DNA from: Stictocephala bisonia | Lineage: Eukaryota; Arthropoda; Insecta; Hemiptera; Membracidae | Length of the DNA stretch: 64,000 bases | NCBI GenBank assembly: GCA_035578905.1 | Contig: JAQJVL010000671.1 | Span: 162,436-226,435, forward strand | Direction: 5' to 3' | Shown here: in pieces, positions 1 through 10,317 of the stretch | How the letters are laid out: every line of letters starts with the position of its first letter | Numbering within the stretch: the stretch's first letter is position 1 | Made by a program: the position numbers and the translations under genes | Notes under the pieces: generated by a model | What the model was told of the DNA's origin: nothing | Database searches by the model: none | Seen by the model: only the letters and a program-made list of their open reading frames with translations

Positions 1-80
1 GCTTTCTATAGCGTATCGGAGTTTTTGGAGATGACTGCGCACTAAAAATCAAATATTTCAACGACTCCTGTGTAGGCTAT

Positions 81-118
<38 letters not shown>

Positions 119-146
119 TTAACCTTATTTATTTGTTTAACTTTAC

Positions 147-1250
147 TTAAGGGGAGTTGAATGGCCCATAAGACTCAATGTTAAAATAAGGTAACTTTAG
201 GTACACTTTTCTCAGACCTCATATCAGTTAGGAGGTTGAAATTTTTACACAAAGTGTATGATGCTATACTATACCCATAACTCTAAAATCTTTTTAAAAT
301 ATCAAAGAAAACTTACAATTTAATTTTTTTGTTTTTGTATTTATATATATATTTTTTAGATATAATATTTAATAAAATATTTATTTATCATTTAAATTTG
401 ATAAAACTAGAGTTACACACTTCACTTAGACAACTTTACACTCAGTAAAAATTTTAGAGTTGTAGCTTTTATACTTTCTGAGAAAAAGGTACATATATCT
501 TAAAAAACTAAAAATTTTAGAAACGGCAAAAAACAAAAAAAATGGAAATAAACGTAGATTAAAACTACCTTTAGAAGCCTCCTGGGCAGTAGCTTTCCTC
601 CATCTCCTCTTCTTCACCCAATAGCTGTCTTCTTTTCCTTATTCTTGCCTCCTTAGTCATTAATTCTGCTTTTATATCTGCTTTTTTCATTCTTACTTCA
701 TCGAGGTTCCGCAAAGTGCTGATGGTGTATTTGCCACAGTCTTTGATTCCTAGTTTTTTCAAACACCTAATTCTCCCTATATTTCCTTCATTGAATGTTA
801 GGATAGCATCATGAACACCTAACTCAAGAGTCTCTTTTCCCACAAATACATTTTTGGGGATTCGGTTCCACACAACATTGTTCACGTTCTGTGTTTTACC
901 ATGGAGGCACTTTTTCAGAAGGTCTAGTTTGGACAAATCTCTGTATACAGGTTATATAGCTAGCAATACAGCTTCTGGGAGGGAATGTTTATGGTTGTAG
1001 GCATTTTCTTCTTCTTTTCCTCTGCTATCTTGTATTTACAGCTAAACTATCTTTCATATAGCTAAACTAGTACTATATGAAATGCACAAAATTTGTTAAA
1101 CATACATATTTTAGAAAATTCATAGCGGCTGTTTGAAATGTCCAATCTTTGTGAAAATTGCAGTAAAATGTTCATAAATAACCAAATAATAAAGTAATAA
1201 AATAAAAAAGAATATTTTTTTTTCAATTTTTGACATTCAACTCCCCTTAA
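147..1250. mobile_element. Nested DNA transposon with TTAA target duplication (copy 1), possibly Kolobok-like
   Basis: The element proper is 151-1246 (1096 bp). It begins GGGGAGTTGAATG and ends CATTCAACTCCCC, a perfect 13-bp inverted repeat, and both ends are flanked by TTAA (147-150 and 1247-1250). TTAA target duplications are known for piggyBac and Kolobok. The terminal GGGG does not resemble the CCC start usual in piggyBac, and the antisense ORF inside looks like the C-terminus of a Mutator/Kolobok-type transposase, so Kolobok-like is my inference. The element interrupts the LINE-A 3' UTR, since LINE sequence resumes after the second TTAA. Only the 3' end of a transposase remains, so it is non-autonomous. 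Confidence 0.7.
571..936 (-). pseudogene. Transposase C-terminal remnant (Mutator-like/Kolobok-type) in nested element, copy 1
   Basis: The open frame has 121 codons. Residues 6-17 read LLKKCLHGKTQN, followed by NNVVWNRIPKNVFVG and LELGVHDAILTFNEG, then a basic stretch (KEARIRKRRQ), an acidic run and a terminal YCPGGF. From memory this pattern is the C-terminal segment of large insect proteins annotated as Mutator-like transposase domain, where the sequence CLHGKTQN-NE-NxxxW is typical; here a few residues appear to be deleted after QN. The N-terminal and catalytic parts are missing, so I call it a remnant. The identical protein is encoded at 8089-8454. Confidence 0.6.
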
Positions 1251-1310
1251 TTTTGACGCATGCTATACAACAATGTATTGTGTTTATGGCAATAAAGAAT
1301 ATTATTATCA

Positions 1311-1689
<379 letters not shown>

Positions 1690-1977
1690 GCTCCTTAAAC
1701 AGTGTTTTCATAATCTACTGAACCCATTAACCAAACTAGTTAACCTAAATAAATAAATAAATATAAATAAATAAATGTTTTATTGCATATTTTTACATTT
1801 GTATAATGCATCGCAATCGTCATTACTATGAAATATTTAAACTAAGCTAAAATTATTCATCCACGCTTACATCCAGATCCACATTCATACATACAATAAG
1901 CATGCATTCACACACCCATTCTTTCAAAAAAAGAAAAAAAATGTTTCCCACTCAGCCAGCCTACTCTTGCAATTTTA

Positions 1978-4917
1978 CTAGATCTCCCAGTTATGTGCCA
2001 AAAACTCGTCCGAACTGTAGAATGCCTCTGCAATCAACACTTGCTTCAGACGAGATTTGAACGCCTTCAGCGTATGAGCACATTTGATTGAATTTGGCAG
2101 CTTGTTGACAAATTGAACACCTGCCTGTGCGGGCAATCGTTCGTAAGCTACCGTCCTGTGTTTCCCAGTTCGGTAGTTACCCCTGCCTCTAGTCTCATAA
2201 GAGTGTATGTCGCAACCTCTTATGGACTCGCATTTTGATTTAAAAAAGAGACATGTTTCAAGAATGTAGAGGCAGGGTAATGTCAACAAGTTCAGGTTTT
2301 TGAATGCTGCTCTGCACGACTCTCTCTGCCTAAGTTTTGCGATTATTCGAACCGCTCTTTTTTGAAGAACAAAAATTCTTGAGAGGTTTGCGTTGGAGCA
2401 ACCTCCCCACACCGCCAGTCCGTAGGAGAGATGTGGGTAAATTACTCCGTAGTACGCCGTCATCAGTACCTGAGTTGGGCAATACTCTGACAGTTTTCTC
2501 AAAACATAAATTCCTGAGGACAGTTTTGAGCAAACGTGGTCTACTTGGCAATCCCAAGTCAATCCTTGATCTAGGTATATTCCTAGGAATTTTGCTGAGT
2601 AGACCTCTTCGATCTCAGTTTCATCCAGCATGACTGTAGGTATCTCTGAGTCTTTTTGACGCAAACCAAATTTGATGAAGTTTGATTTTGTTGGGTTGGT
2701 TTTGAGGTTGAGATTATTGAAATGTTGGATTGCGCTGTTGAGCTCCAAAAAGGTCACTTTTTCGAGCTCTTGGATTGTTTTTGCGTTCATGCAGAGTGTC
2801 GTGTCATCTGCATATTGGACAATTTGTCCTTGTTGTGCGGATGAGGCAACATCGTTGACGTAGATCAAGAAGAGCAGCGGACTAAGTATAGAGCCTTGTG
2901 GGACCCCATAATTTAGCCACTCCTCTCCCGACCGGGTTTCAGAAATTCCAACGAATTGTGTTCTATTACTGAGATACGATTCAAGCCATTTGAGAGGCAC
3001 TCCTCGTATCCCGTAATGTTCAAGTTTGTAAAGAAGCAGACAATGATCAACACAGTCAAAGGCTTTTGACAAGTCAAGGAAAACACTGAGTGTCTCTCTT
3101 CGACCTTCAATTCCATCTACTATCATTTCTACTAGACGCGTTACTGCGTCTGTAGTCGATTTACCATTTCGAAATCCGAACTGGTTGTTTGATAGCAGAT
3201 TGTGCCTATCGAGAAAATCCACACATCTTGTGAGAAAGACTTTTTCAAAGATTTTGCTGAAGATTGGAAGCATTGAAATTGGGCGGTAATTTTGGGGAGA
3301 GAGGGGGTCGCCCTTTTTAAATATTGGGGATACCTTTGCCTTTTTGAGTGAAGACGGAAAGGTTCCCGATGTGAAAGAGTGGTTGATCAGGTGTTCCAAT
3401 GGTCCCAACAGGTGTTGAGAACAGTTTTTGAGGAGCCACGTGGACAAATGATTCGAATCGTTCGATTTTTTTGACTGAAGGTCTCTGATCACCCGGTCAA
3501 TCTCCAGTTGAGAGACAGGGGCCAACGCCATTGAGGCTGCTGGACTCTGCACTCGAGGCGGGAGAGGCTGTCGCGGAGTAGGACCAAGCCCTTGGTCCAC
3601 TCCGACCGAGGCAAAAAATTTGTTGAACTCATCCGCGACCTTAAGAGGGTCTTGAATGCGTTCATTTCCAATTTCCAGTTCAATTCGTTTGTTTGTGGGT
3701 GGTTTTTTATTGTTAATGACGGCCCATGCAGTTTTTGAGATGTTTTTGGACGTGAGCAGAGTTTTATTTACATCATAGGCCTTTGCAGCTCTGATGACTT
3801 TCCTATAGATTCGTTTGTAATTTTGAAAAAAGAGCACGAATTCTGGATTTGTTGAGCACTTCTTAATTTCGGAGAGAAATAATAAATTCTCTCTCGAAAC
3901 TAGGATACCTTTGGTAATCCATGTGCAAAATTTTTTTCTCGGCTTTTGTTTGATTTGTTTCATGGGGCAGCTCACGTTTAAATGGTAACTAAATGTTGAT
4001 TCGAAGGTTTCAAATTGTTTATCAACGGGATCATTGAAATTTAAAAAGTCCCATCTCTCCCGCGCAAGCATGGAGTTCAGAAGCGAAATGTTTTCGGGCC
4101 TTGTTTCCCTGGCTGATCTCATTTGAATTGTATCCCGTTTTGGCTCATGGTCATCAACGATGACCTGCTGGCCATAATGATCAGATATGGCCGTGTTGAT
4201 CACAGTCGCTTTGATGTTGGTCAGGTTTGTTATTATGTTGTCGATGGCAGTTGCTGAATTATTGGCCACTCTCGTTGGCGAGTTGATTGACCATGCTAGT
4301 CCAAACGAACTTAGCAAGTCAGCAAACTGTTTTGTCATGGGACAACTAGCGTCTAGGACGTTTATGTTGAAATCTCCCATGACAATGAAATGTTGGTTCT
4401 TTTTCAACATTTCCGACAACATGAAATCAAATTTTTCCAAGAAGGATTCAAAGTTTCCGCTGGGAGATCTGTACAAACCAATTACTGTCAGTAGAGATCT
4501 GTTGGTTTCGACTTTTACCCCTGTTATTTCGAAGTCCTTGTCAGTGGATGCAGTCGGTTTGTAAGGGGTAGTCGAAAATTTGTTTTTTGAAAAAATTGCC
4601 ACCCCCCCGCCTTTAGCGGTTGTACGGCAATGGTGGTTGGCCAATTGATAATTTAGTATCTCAAAATGATCGATAATTCTGTTGTTGAACCCATGCTCGG
4701 TAACAACTAGCATATCTGGATCGAGTTCCTCGCACAACAGAGAAAATTCGTCCATCTTATTGGTTGCCATTTGTGCGTTCTGGTGCACCAATGAAACTTT
4801 GCATTTTGAAAATTTTTGTTGATTTGATTTTTTAGAATTTGGATTGATTTCGTGTTTTTTTGATTTGTTTTTTTTGTTTGTCAGTCTGTTGGAGTAGCTG
4901 AGAGTGGGCTGCCTAAA
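1978..4917 (-). CDS. LINE-B ORF2: APE-type endonuclease plus reverse transcriptase
   Basis: ORF2p nicks target DNA and primes cDNA synthesis. The frame is open from 5271 (1097 codons), but the first part overlaps ORF1, so I begin at the probable frameshift site. With residue numbers counted from 5271, the endonuclease covers about 157-370: HQN at 163-165, catalytic E192, GDFN at 299-302 and SDH at 363-365. Reverse transcriptase covers about 640-900: NYRPIS at 661-666, DLSKAFD at 733-739, GVPQGSILSP at 789-798 and the catalytic YADD at 820-823, followed by a thumb and C-terminal region. No ORF2 methionine lies between the ORF1 stop and the first endonuclease strand, and Met168 would cut off HQN. 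Expression by -1 frameshifting from ORF1 (see 4914-4920) is therefore more plausible than independent initiation. The frame is intact to its stop at 1978. Confidence 0.9.
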   Translation of the reverse strand, partial: FRQPTLSYSNRLTNKKNKSKKHEINPNSKKSNQQKFSKCKVSLVHQNAQMATNKMDEFSLLCEELDPDMLVVTEHGFNNRIIDHFEILNYQLANHHCRTTAKGGGVAIFSKNKFSTTPYKPTASTDKDFEITGVKVETNRSLLTVIGLYRSPSGNFESFLEKFDFMLSEMLKKNQHFIVMGDFNINVLDASCPMTKQFADLLSSFGLAWSINSPTRVANNSATAIDNIITNLTNIKATVINTAISDHYGQQVIVDDHEPKRDTIQMRSARETRPENISLLNSMLARERWDFLNFNDPVDKQFETFESTFSYHLNVSCPMKQIKQKPRKKFCTWITKGILVSRENLLFLSEIKKCSTNPEFVLFFQNYKRIYRKVIRAAKAYDVNKTLLTSKNISKTAWAVINNKKPPTNKRIELEIGNERIQDPLKVADEFNKFFASVGVDQGLGPTPRQPLPPRVQSPAASMALAPVSQLEIDRVIRDLQSKKSNDSNHLSTWLLKNCSQHLLGPLEHLINHSFTSGTFPSSLKKAKVSPIFKKGDPLSPQNYRPISMLPIFSKIFEKVFLTRCVDFLDRHNLLSNNQFGFRNGKSTTDAVTRLVEMIVDGIEGRRETLSVFLDLSKAFDCVDHCLLLYKLEHYGIRGVPLKWLESYLSNRTQFVGISETRSGEEWLNYGVPQGSILSPLLFLIYVNDVASSAQQGQIVQYADDTTLCMNAKTIQELEKVTFLELNSAIQHFNNLNLKTNPTKSNFIKFGLRQKDSEIPTVMLDETEIEEVYSAKFLGIYLDQGLTWDCQVDHVCSKLSSGIYVLRKLSEYCPTQVLMTAYYGVIYPHLSYGLAVWGGCSNANLSRIFVLQKRAVRIIAKLRQRESCRAAFKNLNLLTLPCLYILETCLFFKSKCESIRGCDIHSYETRGRGNYRTGKHRTVAYERLPAQAGVQFVNKLPNSIKCAHTLKAFKSRLKQVLIAEAFYSSDEFLAHNWEI

Positions 4918-6113
4918 AAATGAGGCCGTTGCAATGGCCTGCTGACGGCCTCGGCGTACGACGCCAAGCCAGGAGTCACCATTTGACTTGAAGACAAGGA
5001 CCGCAGGGGCGTCGTTGTCAGGTCGTAGGTCACCACTGGGTCCGCTACTGACGGTGAAGGCCCACGCGAAACCCTGGGGCTTGGTGGCGTAGGTCCCGGT
5101 GGAGGCGTCGTCAGGTCGCATGTTCTCGCCGAGACGAACACAGACGAGGCCGGCCAGGTGGCGGGACGCACGTCTCTGGGCGCTTCGGTCGGCGCAGCCT
5201 TCGGAGATTGGCTCAGTCGAGAGGCGCATGCTCTGGAGAGAGCGTTGACCAGGAGTTTCGCCAACAGCCACTTGCCACGCTTATGGAGGTGCATGCCATG
5301 CCTCGTGAAATGCTTCCGCTGCAGTATGTTCGTGTCGAGGACGGTGATGTTGTGCCGTACAGCAAGCTCTTCAATGTAAGCATTCACGAGGGCTGTCTCC
5401 TGGTTTATGTTGTGAGTGGCGGGCAGGTCATGACGATGTGGTAGGGTGGCAATGACTATCTTGGTGTTAGCAGGCCTTGAGGTGATTTTTCTCTCCAGGT
5501 GAGCGTAGATGTTGGTCTGCTCCCCTGCTGCCAGGTCATTCGTGCCCGCAACCAACACATCGCAGTGGTCTTCTTCCTTCCCTCTGAGTGGCATCGGAGC
5601 TCTGATCTGGAGGAGTTTAGCGCCAGGCTGGCAGAAACCGGTCACATGAGTCCGTTGGCTTATGAGTTTGGACGTCATCTCGGCGATACCCCGCACGTGA
5701 CTGTCGCCTCTGATCATCACTGACGAGAATGTGATGGGGTCAGTTTGTGAAGGGAAGGATGGCTTAGGCTTGGTTGTTGCGTCAAATGTGTGGGATATAG
5801 AAGTATTGTTTTTTTTTTTTTGGCCGGTTGTTTGAAATGCTGAGGGATTTGAGGATTGGCGTTGAGAATTTAGGTGTTTTTTATGCTGGGATTTTTTTCT
5901 TCTGTTGGGTGGATTTGGACATTTTGATTGGGTTTGTACCGGGGGGTTTGTATTTGTCTGTGATGATCGGGCATCTTTAAGTGGGCTCTTACATTGGCAG
6001 TTGGTAGCGTTTTTCCGCAGAATCCTGACCTCGGCCTCCAAAACCTCTATTGTTGTCCTCATACTTTGGAGCAAATCGTCATTATGAGAGTGTGTCCACC
6101 TTTCATTTGAATC
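4881..6113 (-). CDS. LINE-B ORF1: esterase (SGNH)-type nucleocapsid-like protein, 5' incomplete
   Basis: ORF1p of CR1-like LINEs is the RNA-binding/chaperone partner of ORF2p. Counting from the TTG at 6074 (397 codons), a short heptad stretch (VLEAEVRIL, about 11-19) precedes a basic, Asn/Gln-rich linker (about 25-115). The SGNH fold follows: GDSHVRG at 123-129, GTND at 177-180 and HGMH at 259-262. The Asp usually found before the catalytic His is replaced by His, as I recall for other insect LINE ORF1s. A Pro/Ser/Thr-rich tail ends at 4881. The frame stays open upstream of 6074 to the junction with LINE-A copy 2 near 6115, and the real start codon is not visible. It overlaps ORF2 by about 390 bases in the other register. 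Confidence 0.85.
   Translation of the reverse strand, partial: DSNERWTHSHNDDLLQSMRTTIEVLEAEVRILRKNATNCQCKSPLKDARSSQTNTNPPVQTQSKCPNPPNRRKKSQHKKHLNSQRQSSNPSAFQTTGQKKKNNTSISHTFDATTKPKPSFPSQTDPITFSSVMIRGDSHVRGIAEMTSKLISQRTHVTGFCQPGAKLLQIRAPMPLRGKEEDHCDVLVAGTNDLAAGEQTNIYAHLERKITSRPANTKIVIATLPHRHDLPATHNINQETALVNAYIEELAVRHNITVLDTNILQRKHFTRHGMHLHKRGKWLLAKLLVNALSRACASRLSQSPKAAPTEAPRDVRPATWPASSVFVSARTCDLTTPPPGPTPPSPRVSRGPSPSVADPVVTYDLTTTPLRSLSSSQMVTPGLASYAEAVSRPLQRPHFLGSPLSATPTD
4914..4920 (-). promoter_or_regulatory. Candidate -1 ribosomal frameshift site between LINE-B ORF1 and ORF2
   Basis: On the minus strand the sequence reads CA-T-TTT-TTA-GGC. The heptamer T TTT TTA fits the canonical X XXY YYZ slippery pattern in exactly the ORF1 reading frame (His385-Phe386-Leu387 of the frame counted from 6074). 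Slipping back one base gives Ser-Phe-Phe-Arg in the ORF2 frame (ORF2 residues 117-120). The ORF1 stop is about 30 bases downstream. I did not identify a convincing downstream hairpin or pseudoknot by eye. Confidence 0.5.
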
Positions 6114-6132
6114 TTGTTATTTTCCAAGCCTG

Positions 6133-7503
6133 ATGAAAAAAGCTAAGGTTATCCCTATTTTTAATAAAGGGGAAACAAATTCTGTAAATAATTATAGACC
6201 CGTATCAATTCTCCCAATTTTTAGTAAGGTTTTTGAAAAATTGTTCCTACATAGACTTCTTTCATTTATTGATCAATTTGAAATCCTCAATAATGAACAA
6301 TTTGGTTTTAGAAAGGGGAAAAGCACGATTGAGGCTGTAACTAAACTAGTTGATACGGTCATGGAAGCACTGGACAGAAGAGAATCTAGTCTTAGTGTTT
6401 TCTTGGACTTGTACAAAGCCTTCGACTGTGTAAATCACAAAATTCTAATTTCAAAATTACACAATAGTGGCATACGGGGAATTCTACTCTCATGGCTGAA
6501 ATCATATCTTCACAACCGCTCACAACAAGTGGAAATAAACACAATTCTTTCAAAAAGTATGACTGTTGAGCATGGTGTCCCACAGGGATCTATCATTGGC
6601 CCAGTCCTTTTCTTATTGTATGTAAATCATCTAAAGTCCTCATTGACCGAAGGTCAGATGGTACAATTCGCTGATGATACAAATATAACTTTTCACGAAA
6701 ATTGTAAAGAAACATTGGAAAAACAAAGTTTTATTAATTTGAACGTTTGTATTCAATCTTTATTAGACATTAATTTACAAACAAACGAGTCAAAATCCAA
6801 TTACATACTTTTTTCTGGACGTAGAGCACTCCAAGAATGCGGTCCATCAGTAATACTCAATGATACTGAAACTGAAGAAGTAAATGAGACCAAATTTCTA
6901 GGAATACACCTTGACAGAGGACTCACGTGGAATGCACACATAGATGCTATATGTGATAAAATATCCTCTGGCATTTATGCACTTAGACATTTGGCACAGT
7001 TTTGTAACACCCAATTATTGAAAATGGCCTATTACGGTCTTATATATCCACACCTGTCGTATGGAATTACGTTGTGGGGGGGTCGTGCAAGATTTAATTT
7101 TTTGAGATGTTTTATTTTACAAAAAAAGGCTGTGATAATTATTTCAAAATTGGGATTTAGAGATTCTTGCAGAAATAGTTTTAAAATGTTAAACATGCTA
7201 ACACTTCCGTCCCTTTATATGTTTGAAACAGTTCGATACTGTCAAAATAAATATACACTAACAAGGGGAAGGGACGTGCATGATCACAACACCAGGGGGA
7301 GGAACGTGCTCAGAACCGGACAGCTTAGGCTCCGGGTTTACGAAGCACTGCCGTCCGAAGTAGGGGCCAAGTTGATCAACGCGTTACCGGAAGATATAAG
7401 AGGCGAGTCCAACGGAACACTGTTTGAGGGGAAATTGCGGCGCTTCTTCGTCAATGCAGCTTTCTATAGCGTATCGGAGTTTTTGGAGATGACTGCGCAC
7501 TAA
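6133..7503 (+). CDS. LINE-A reverse transcriptase, C-terminal part (5'-truncated ORF2)
   Basis: The 456 codons start at an internal Met. In-frame codons just upstream (YFPSL before MKKAKV) show that the reading frame continues to the truncation point near 6116. Motifs: NYRPVS at 20-25, [11 protein letters not shown] at 55-65, DLYKAFD at 92-98 (Tyr where Ser is usual), [11 protein letters not shown] at 147-157 and the catalytic FADD at 179-182. The thumb and C-terminal region resemble LINE-B ORF2 ([30 protein letters not shown]) but are clearly a different family. The endonuclease and the N-terminal RT motifs are gone, so this copy cannot work on its own although the remaining frame has no stop. 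Confidence 0.85.
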   Translation: MKKAKVIPIFNKGETNSVNNYRPVSILPIFSKVFEKLFLHRLLSFIDQFEILNNEQFGFRKGKSTIEAVTKLVDTVMEALDRRESSLSVFLDLYKAFDCVNHKILISKLHNSGIRGILLSWLKSYLHNRSQQVEINTILSKSMTVEHGVPQGSIIGPVLFLLYVNHLKSSLTEGQMVQFADDTNITFHENCKETLEKQSFINLNVCIQSLLDINLQTNESKSNYILFSGRRALQECGPSVILNDTETEEVNETKFLGIHLDRGLTWNAHIDAICDKISSGIYALRHLAQFCNTQLLKMAYYGLIYPHLSYGITLWGGRARFNFLRCFILQKKAVIIISKLGFRDSCRNSFKMLNMLTLPSLYMFETVRYCQNKYTLTRGRDVHDHNTRGRNVLRTGQLRLRVYEALPSEVGAKLINALPEDIRGESNGTLFEGKLRRFFVNAAFYSVSEFLEMTAH

Positions 7504-7541
7504 AAATCAAATATTTCAACGACTCCTGTGTAGGCTATTAC

Positions 7542-7542
<1 letters not shown>

Positions 7543-7628
<86 letters not shown>
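7543..7628. repeat. (TA)n microsatellite in LINE-A copy 2 3' UTR
   Basis: About 86 bases of TA with one interruption. The matching tract in copy 1 (about 84-113) is only about 30 bases, which is the largest length difference between the copies outside the (CA)n tails. Confidence 0.9.
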
Positions 7629-7634
<6 letters not shown>

Positions 7635-7662
7635 TTAACCTTATTTATTTGTTTAACTTTAC

Positions 7663-8767
7663 TTAAGGGGAGTTGAATGGCCCATAAGACTCAATGTTAA
7701 AATAAGGTAACTTTAGGTACACTTTTCTCAGACCTCATATCAGTTAGGAGGTTGAAATTTTTACACAAAGTGTATGATGCTATACTATACCCATAACTCT
7801 AAAATCTTTTTAAAATATCAAAGAAAACTTACAATTTAATTTTTTTTGTTTTTGTATTTATATATATATTTTTTAGATATAATATTTAATAAAATATTTA
7901 TTTATCATTTAAATTTGATAAAACTAGAGTTACACACTTCACTTAGACAACTTTACACTCAGTAAAAATTTCAGAGTTGTAGCTTTTATACTTTCTGAGA
8001 AAAAGGTACATATATCTTAAAAAACTAAAAATTTTAGAAACGGCAAAAAACAAAAAAAAATGGAAATAAACGTAGATTAAAACTACCTTTAGAAGCCTCC
8101 TGGGCAGTAGCTTTCCTCCATCTCCTCTTCTTCACCCAATAGCTGTCTTCTTTTCCTTATTCTTGCCTCCTTAGTCATTAATTCTGCTTTTATATCTGCT
8201 TTTTTCATTCTTACTTCATCGAGGTTCCGCAAAGTGCTGATGGTGTATTTGCCACAGTCTTTGATTCCTAGTTTTTTCAAACACCTAATTCTCCCTATAT
8301 TTCCTTCATTGAATGTTAGGATAGCATCATGAACACCTAACTCAAGAGTCTCTTTTCCCACAAATACATTTTTGGGGATTCGGTTCCACACAACATTGTT
8401 CACGTTCTGTGTTTTACCATGGAGGCACTTTTTCAGAAGGTCTAGTTTGGACAAATCTCTGTATACAGGTTATATAGCTAGCAATACAGCTTCTGGGAGG
8501 GAATGTTTATGGTTGTAGGCATTTTCTTCTTCTTTTCCTCTGCTATCTTGTATTTACAGCTAAACTATCTTTCATATAGCTAAACTAGTACTATATGAAA
8601 TGCACAAAATTTGTTAAACATACATATTTTAGAAAATTCATAGCGGCTGTTTGAAATGTCCAATCTTTGTGAAAATTGCAGTAAAATGTTCATAAATAAC
8701 CAAATAATAAAGTAATAAAATAAAAAAAATATTTTTTTTTCAATTTTTGACATTCAACTCCCCTTAA
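7663..8767. mobile_element. Nested DNA transposon with TTAA target duplication (copy 2)
   Basis: The element proper is 7667-8763 (1097 bp), with the same 13-bp inverted ends as the copy at 151-1246 and TTAA at 7663-7666 and 8764-8767. Both LINE copies carry it at the same base, so the insertion predates the separation of the two LINE copies. Confidence 0.7.
8089..8454 (-). pseudogene. Transposase C-terminal remnant in nested element, copy 2
   Basis: It encodes the same 121 residues as 571-936 with no amino-acid difference. Such identity in a non-catalytic remnant fits a recent duplication better than selection on the protein. Confidence 0.6.
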
Positions 8768-8829
8768 TTTTGACGCATGCTATACAACAATGTATTGTGT
8801 TTATGGCAATAAAGAATATTATTATCATT

Positions 8830-9057
<228 letters not shown>

Positions 9058-9559
9058 ATATACTCAGCTAACCTAGATAAATTAAGAAAAACTTTAAAAA
9101 GTAACATGTTTACAGATTAGATAGTTTTCACAGAAAATCATATATCCTTACAAACAGGTACATACACGAAAAAAGGAATAAAAACAACAAATCAGCACTT
9201 TAACGGTTGTTTTTACATAAAAAATAAGGGTTACAACAAAAACATCACTTTATTTTATGGTATGTTTTTTTTCTTTAATTGTGAACCCTTAAACGTTTAT
9301 AAGAAGATATTTTTTCACAAGTCTATTTCAATCTATAAACATTTGCCTTTTTAAACGGGTTTCCTACGTTGATATGGATTAGTTTAGTAGTATACAAAAA
9401 TAGTTTTATTTATAGGATAAAAGGGAAAGTAGCACTGAAGACGATAGAGTTTCATACCTATCGAAACGTTGTGTTAGCTTAAAAAACACTCGATGTATTA
9501 GAGGCCTGTTATCATCAAAAATTTTACCAATATGAACTTCCCAGCTTTAACAAATAATT
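9058..9559. other. AT-rich non-coding stretch
   Basis: No coding region is seen. A motif at about 9435-9475 (ACTGAAGACGAT ... ATCGAAACGTTGTGTT) recurs in diverged form at about 32505-32550 (CCTGAAGACGTC ... ATCGAAATGTCGTGTT), which suggests a dispersed repeat of unknown type. Confidence 0.5.
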
Positions 9560-10300
9560 TTCAAACCCAAAGTTAGTTATGGGTGCTAACAAAGTTGACT
9601 ATGGGTGGTACCCAAGTTGTTTATGTGTGGTACCCAAGTTGGTTATGGGTGCTACCCAAGTTGGTTATGGGTGGTACCCAAGTTGGTTATGGGTGGTACC
9701 CAAGTTGGTTATGGGTGCTACCCAAGTAGGTTATGGGTGGTACCCAAGTTGGTTATGGGTGGTACCCAAGTTGGTTATGGATGGTACCCAAGCTGGTTAT
9801 GGGTGCTACCCAAGTAGGTTATGAGTGGTACCCAAGTTGGTTATGGGTGGTACCCAAGTTGGTTATGGGTGGTACCCAAGTTGGTTATGGGTGGTACCCA
9901 AGTTGGTTATGGGTGGTACCCAAGTTGGTTATGGATGGTACCCAAGTTGGTTATGGGTGCTACCCAAGTAGGTTATGAGTGGTACCCAAGTTGGTTATGG
10001 GTGGTACCCAAGTTGGTTATGGGTGGCACCCAAGTTGATTATGGGTGCTACCTAAGTTAGTTATGGGTGCTACCCAAGTTAGTTATGGGTGCTACCCAAG
10101 TAGGTTATGAGTGGTACCCAAGTTGGTTATGGGTGGTACCCAAGTAGGTTATGAGTGGTACCCAAGTTGGTTATGGGTGGTACCCAAGTTGGTTATGGGT
10201 GGTACCCAAGTTGGTTATGGGTGGTACCCAAGTTGGTTATGGGTGGTACCCAAGTTGGTTATGGGTGGTACCCAAGTAGGTTATGATTGCTACCTAAGTT
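9560..10300. repeat. 22-bp minisatellite, about 33 copies
   Basis: Tandem units of the form GGTTATGGGTGGTACCCAAG plus TT, with variants (GGTGCTACCC, TAGGTTATGAG). Each unit has a central GGTACC and complementary CTTGG/CCAAG edges. The unit contains no stop in any plus frame and is not a multiple of three, so long overlapping open frames appear in all three forward frames; these are artefacts. Confidence 0.95.
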
Positions 10301-10317
10301 CAAAGATCACGTATTTT

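Larger units (their letters stand above)
1..1310 (+). mobile_element. LINE-A copy 1: 3' end of a CR1/Jockey-like LINE carrying a nested DNA transposon
   Basis: Bases 1-45 are the last 15 codons and stop of the LINE ORF that is seen more fully at 6116-7503. The 3' UTR follows, with a (TA)n run (about 84-113), and continues after the nested element (147-1250) to a polyadenylation signal AATAAA at 1291-1296 and the end ATTATTATCATTA, which runs straight into a (CA)n tract. Removing the nested element leaves a short 3' UTR of roughly 200 bases. Apart from microsatellite lengths, the stretch matches 7459-8829 with only a few differences, for example the lengths of T and A runs and one T/C near 453. 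The 5' part is outside the window. Confidence 0.85.
1747..6115 (-). mobile_element. LINE-B: CR1-like non-LTR retrotransposon with long intact ORF1 and ORF2, 5' end cut off
   Basis: Read on the minus strand it has ORF1 (to 4881), ORF2 (to 1978), a 3' UTR of about 200 bases, an AATAAA signal (plus-strand TTTATT at 1778-1783) and a 3' tail of ATTT-type tetranucleotides (about 1747-1776). An esterase-type ORF1 followed by an APE endonuclease/reverse transcriptase ORF2 is the CR1-like arrangement. No stop or frameshift breaks either frame, which suggests a young insertion. The 5' side ends abruptly near 6115, where LINE-A copy 2 begins in the opposite orientation, so a 5' UTR and the start of ORF1 are missing or lie elsewhere. 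Confidence 0.85.
6116..8829 (+). mobile_element. LINE-A copy 2: 5'-truncated CR1/Jockey-like LINE with nested DNA transposon
   Basis: It starts in the middle of the reverse transcriptase domain (about 6116), which is the abrupt 5' truncation typical of target-primed insertion. It continues through the ORF to 7503, a 3' UTR with a long (TA)n tract (about 7543-7628), the nested TTAA element, AATAAA at 8808-8813, and the same 3' end as copy 1, followed by (CA)n. Confidence 0.85.

Noticed and set aside
151..1246. piggyBac assignment for the TTAA element
   Set aside because: The target duplication fits, but the GGGG terminus and the CLHGKTQN-type transposase remnant do not match what I know of piggyBac.
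4187..5723. Plus-strand open frames across LINE-B (for example 4187-4564, 5158-5379, 5499-5723)
   Set aside because: Shadows of the minus-strand ORF1 and ORF2, which have clear catalytic motifs.
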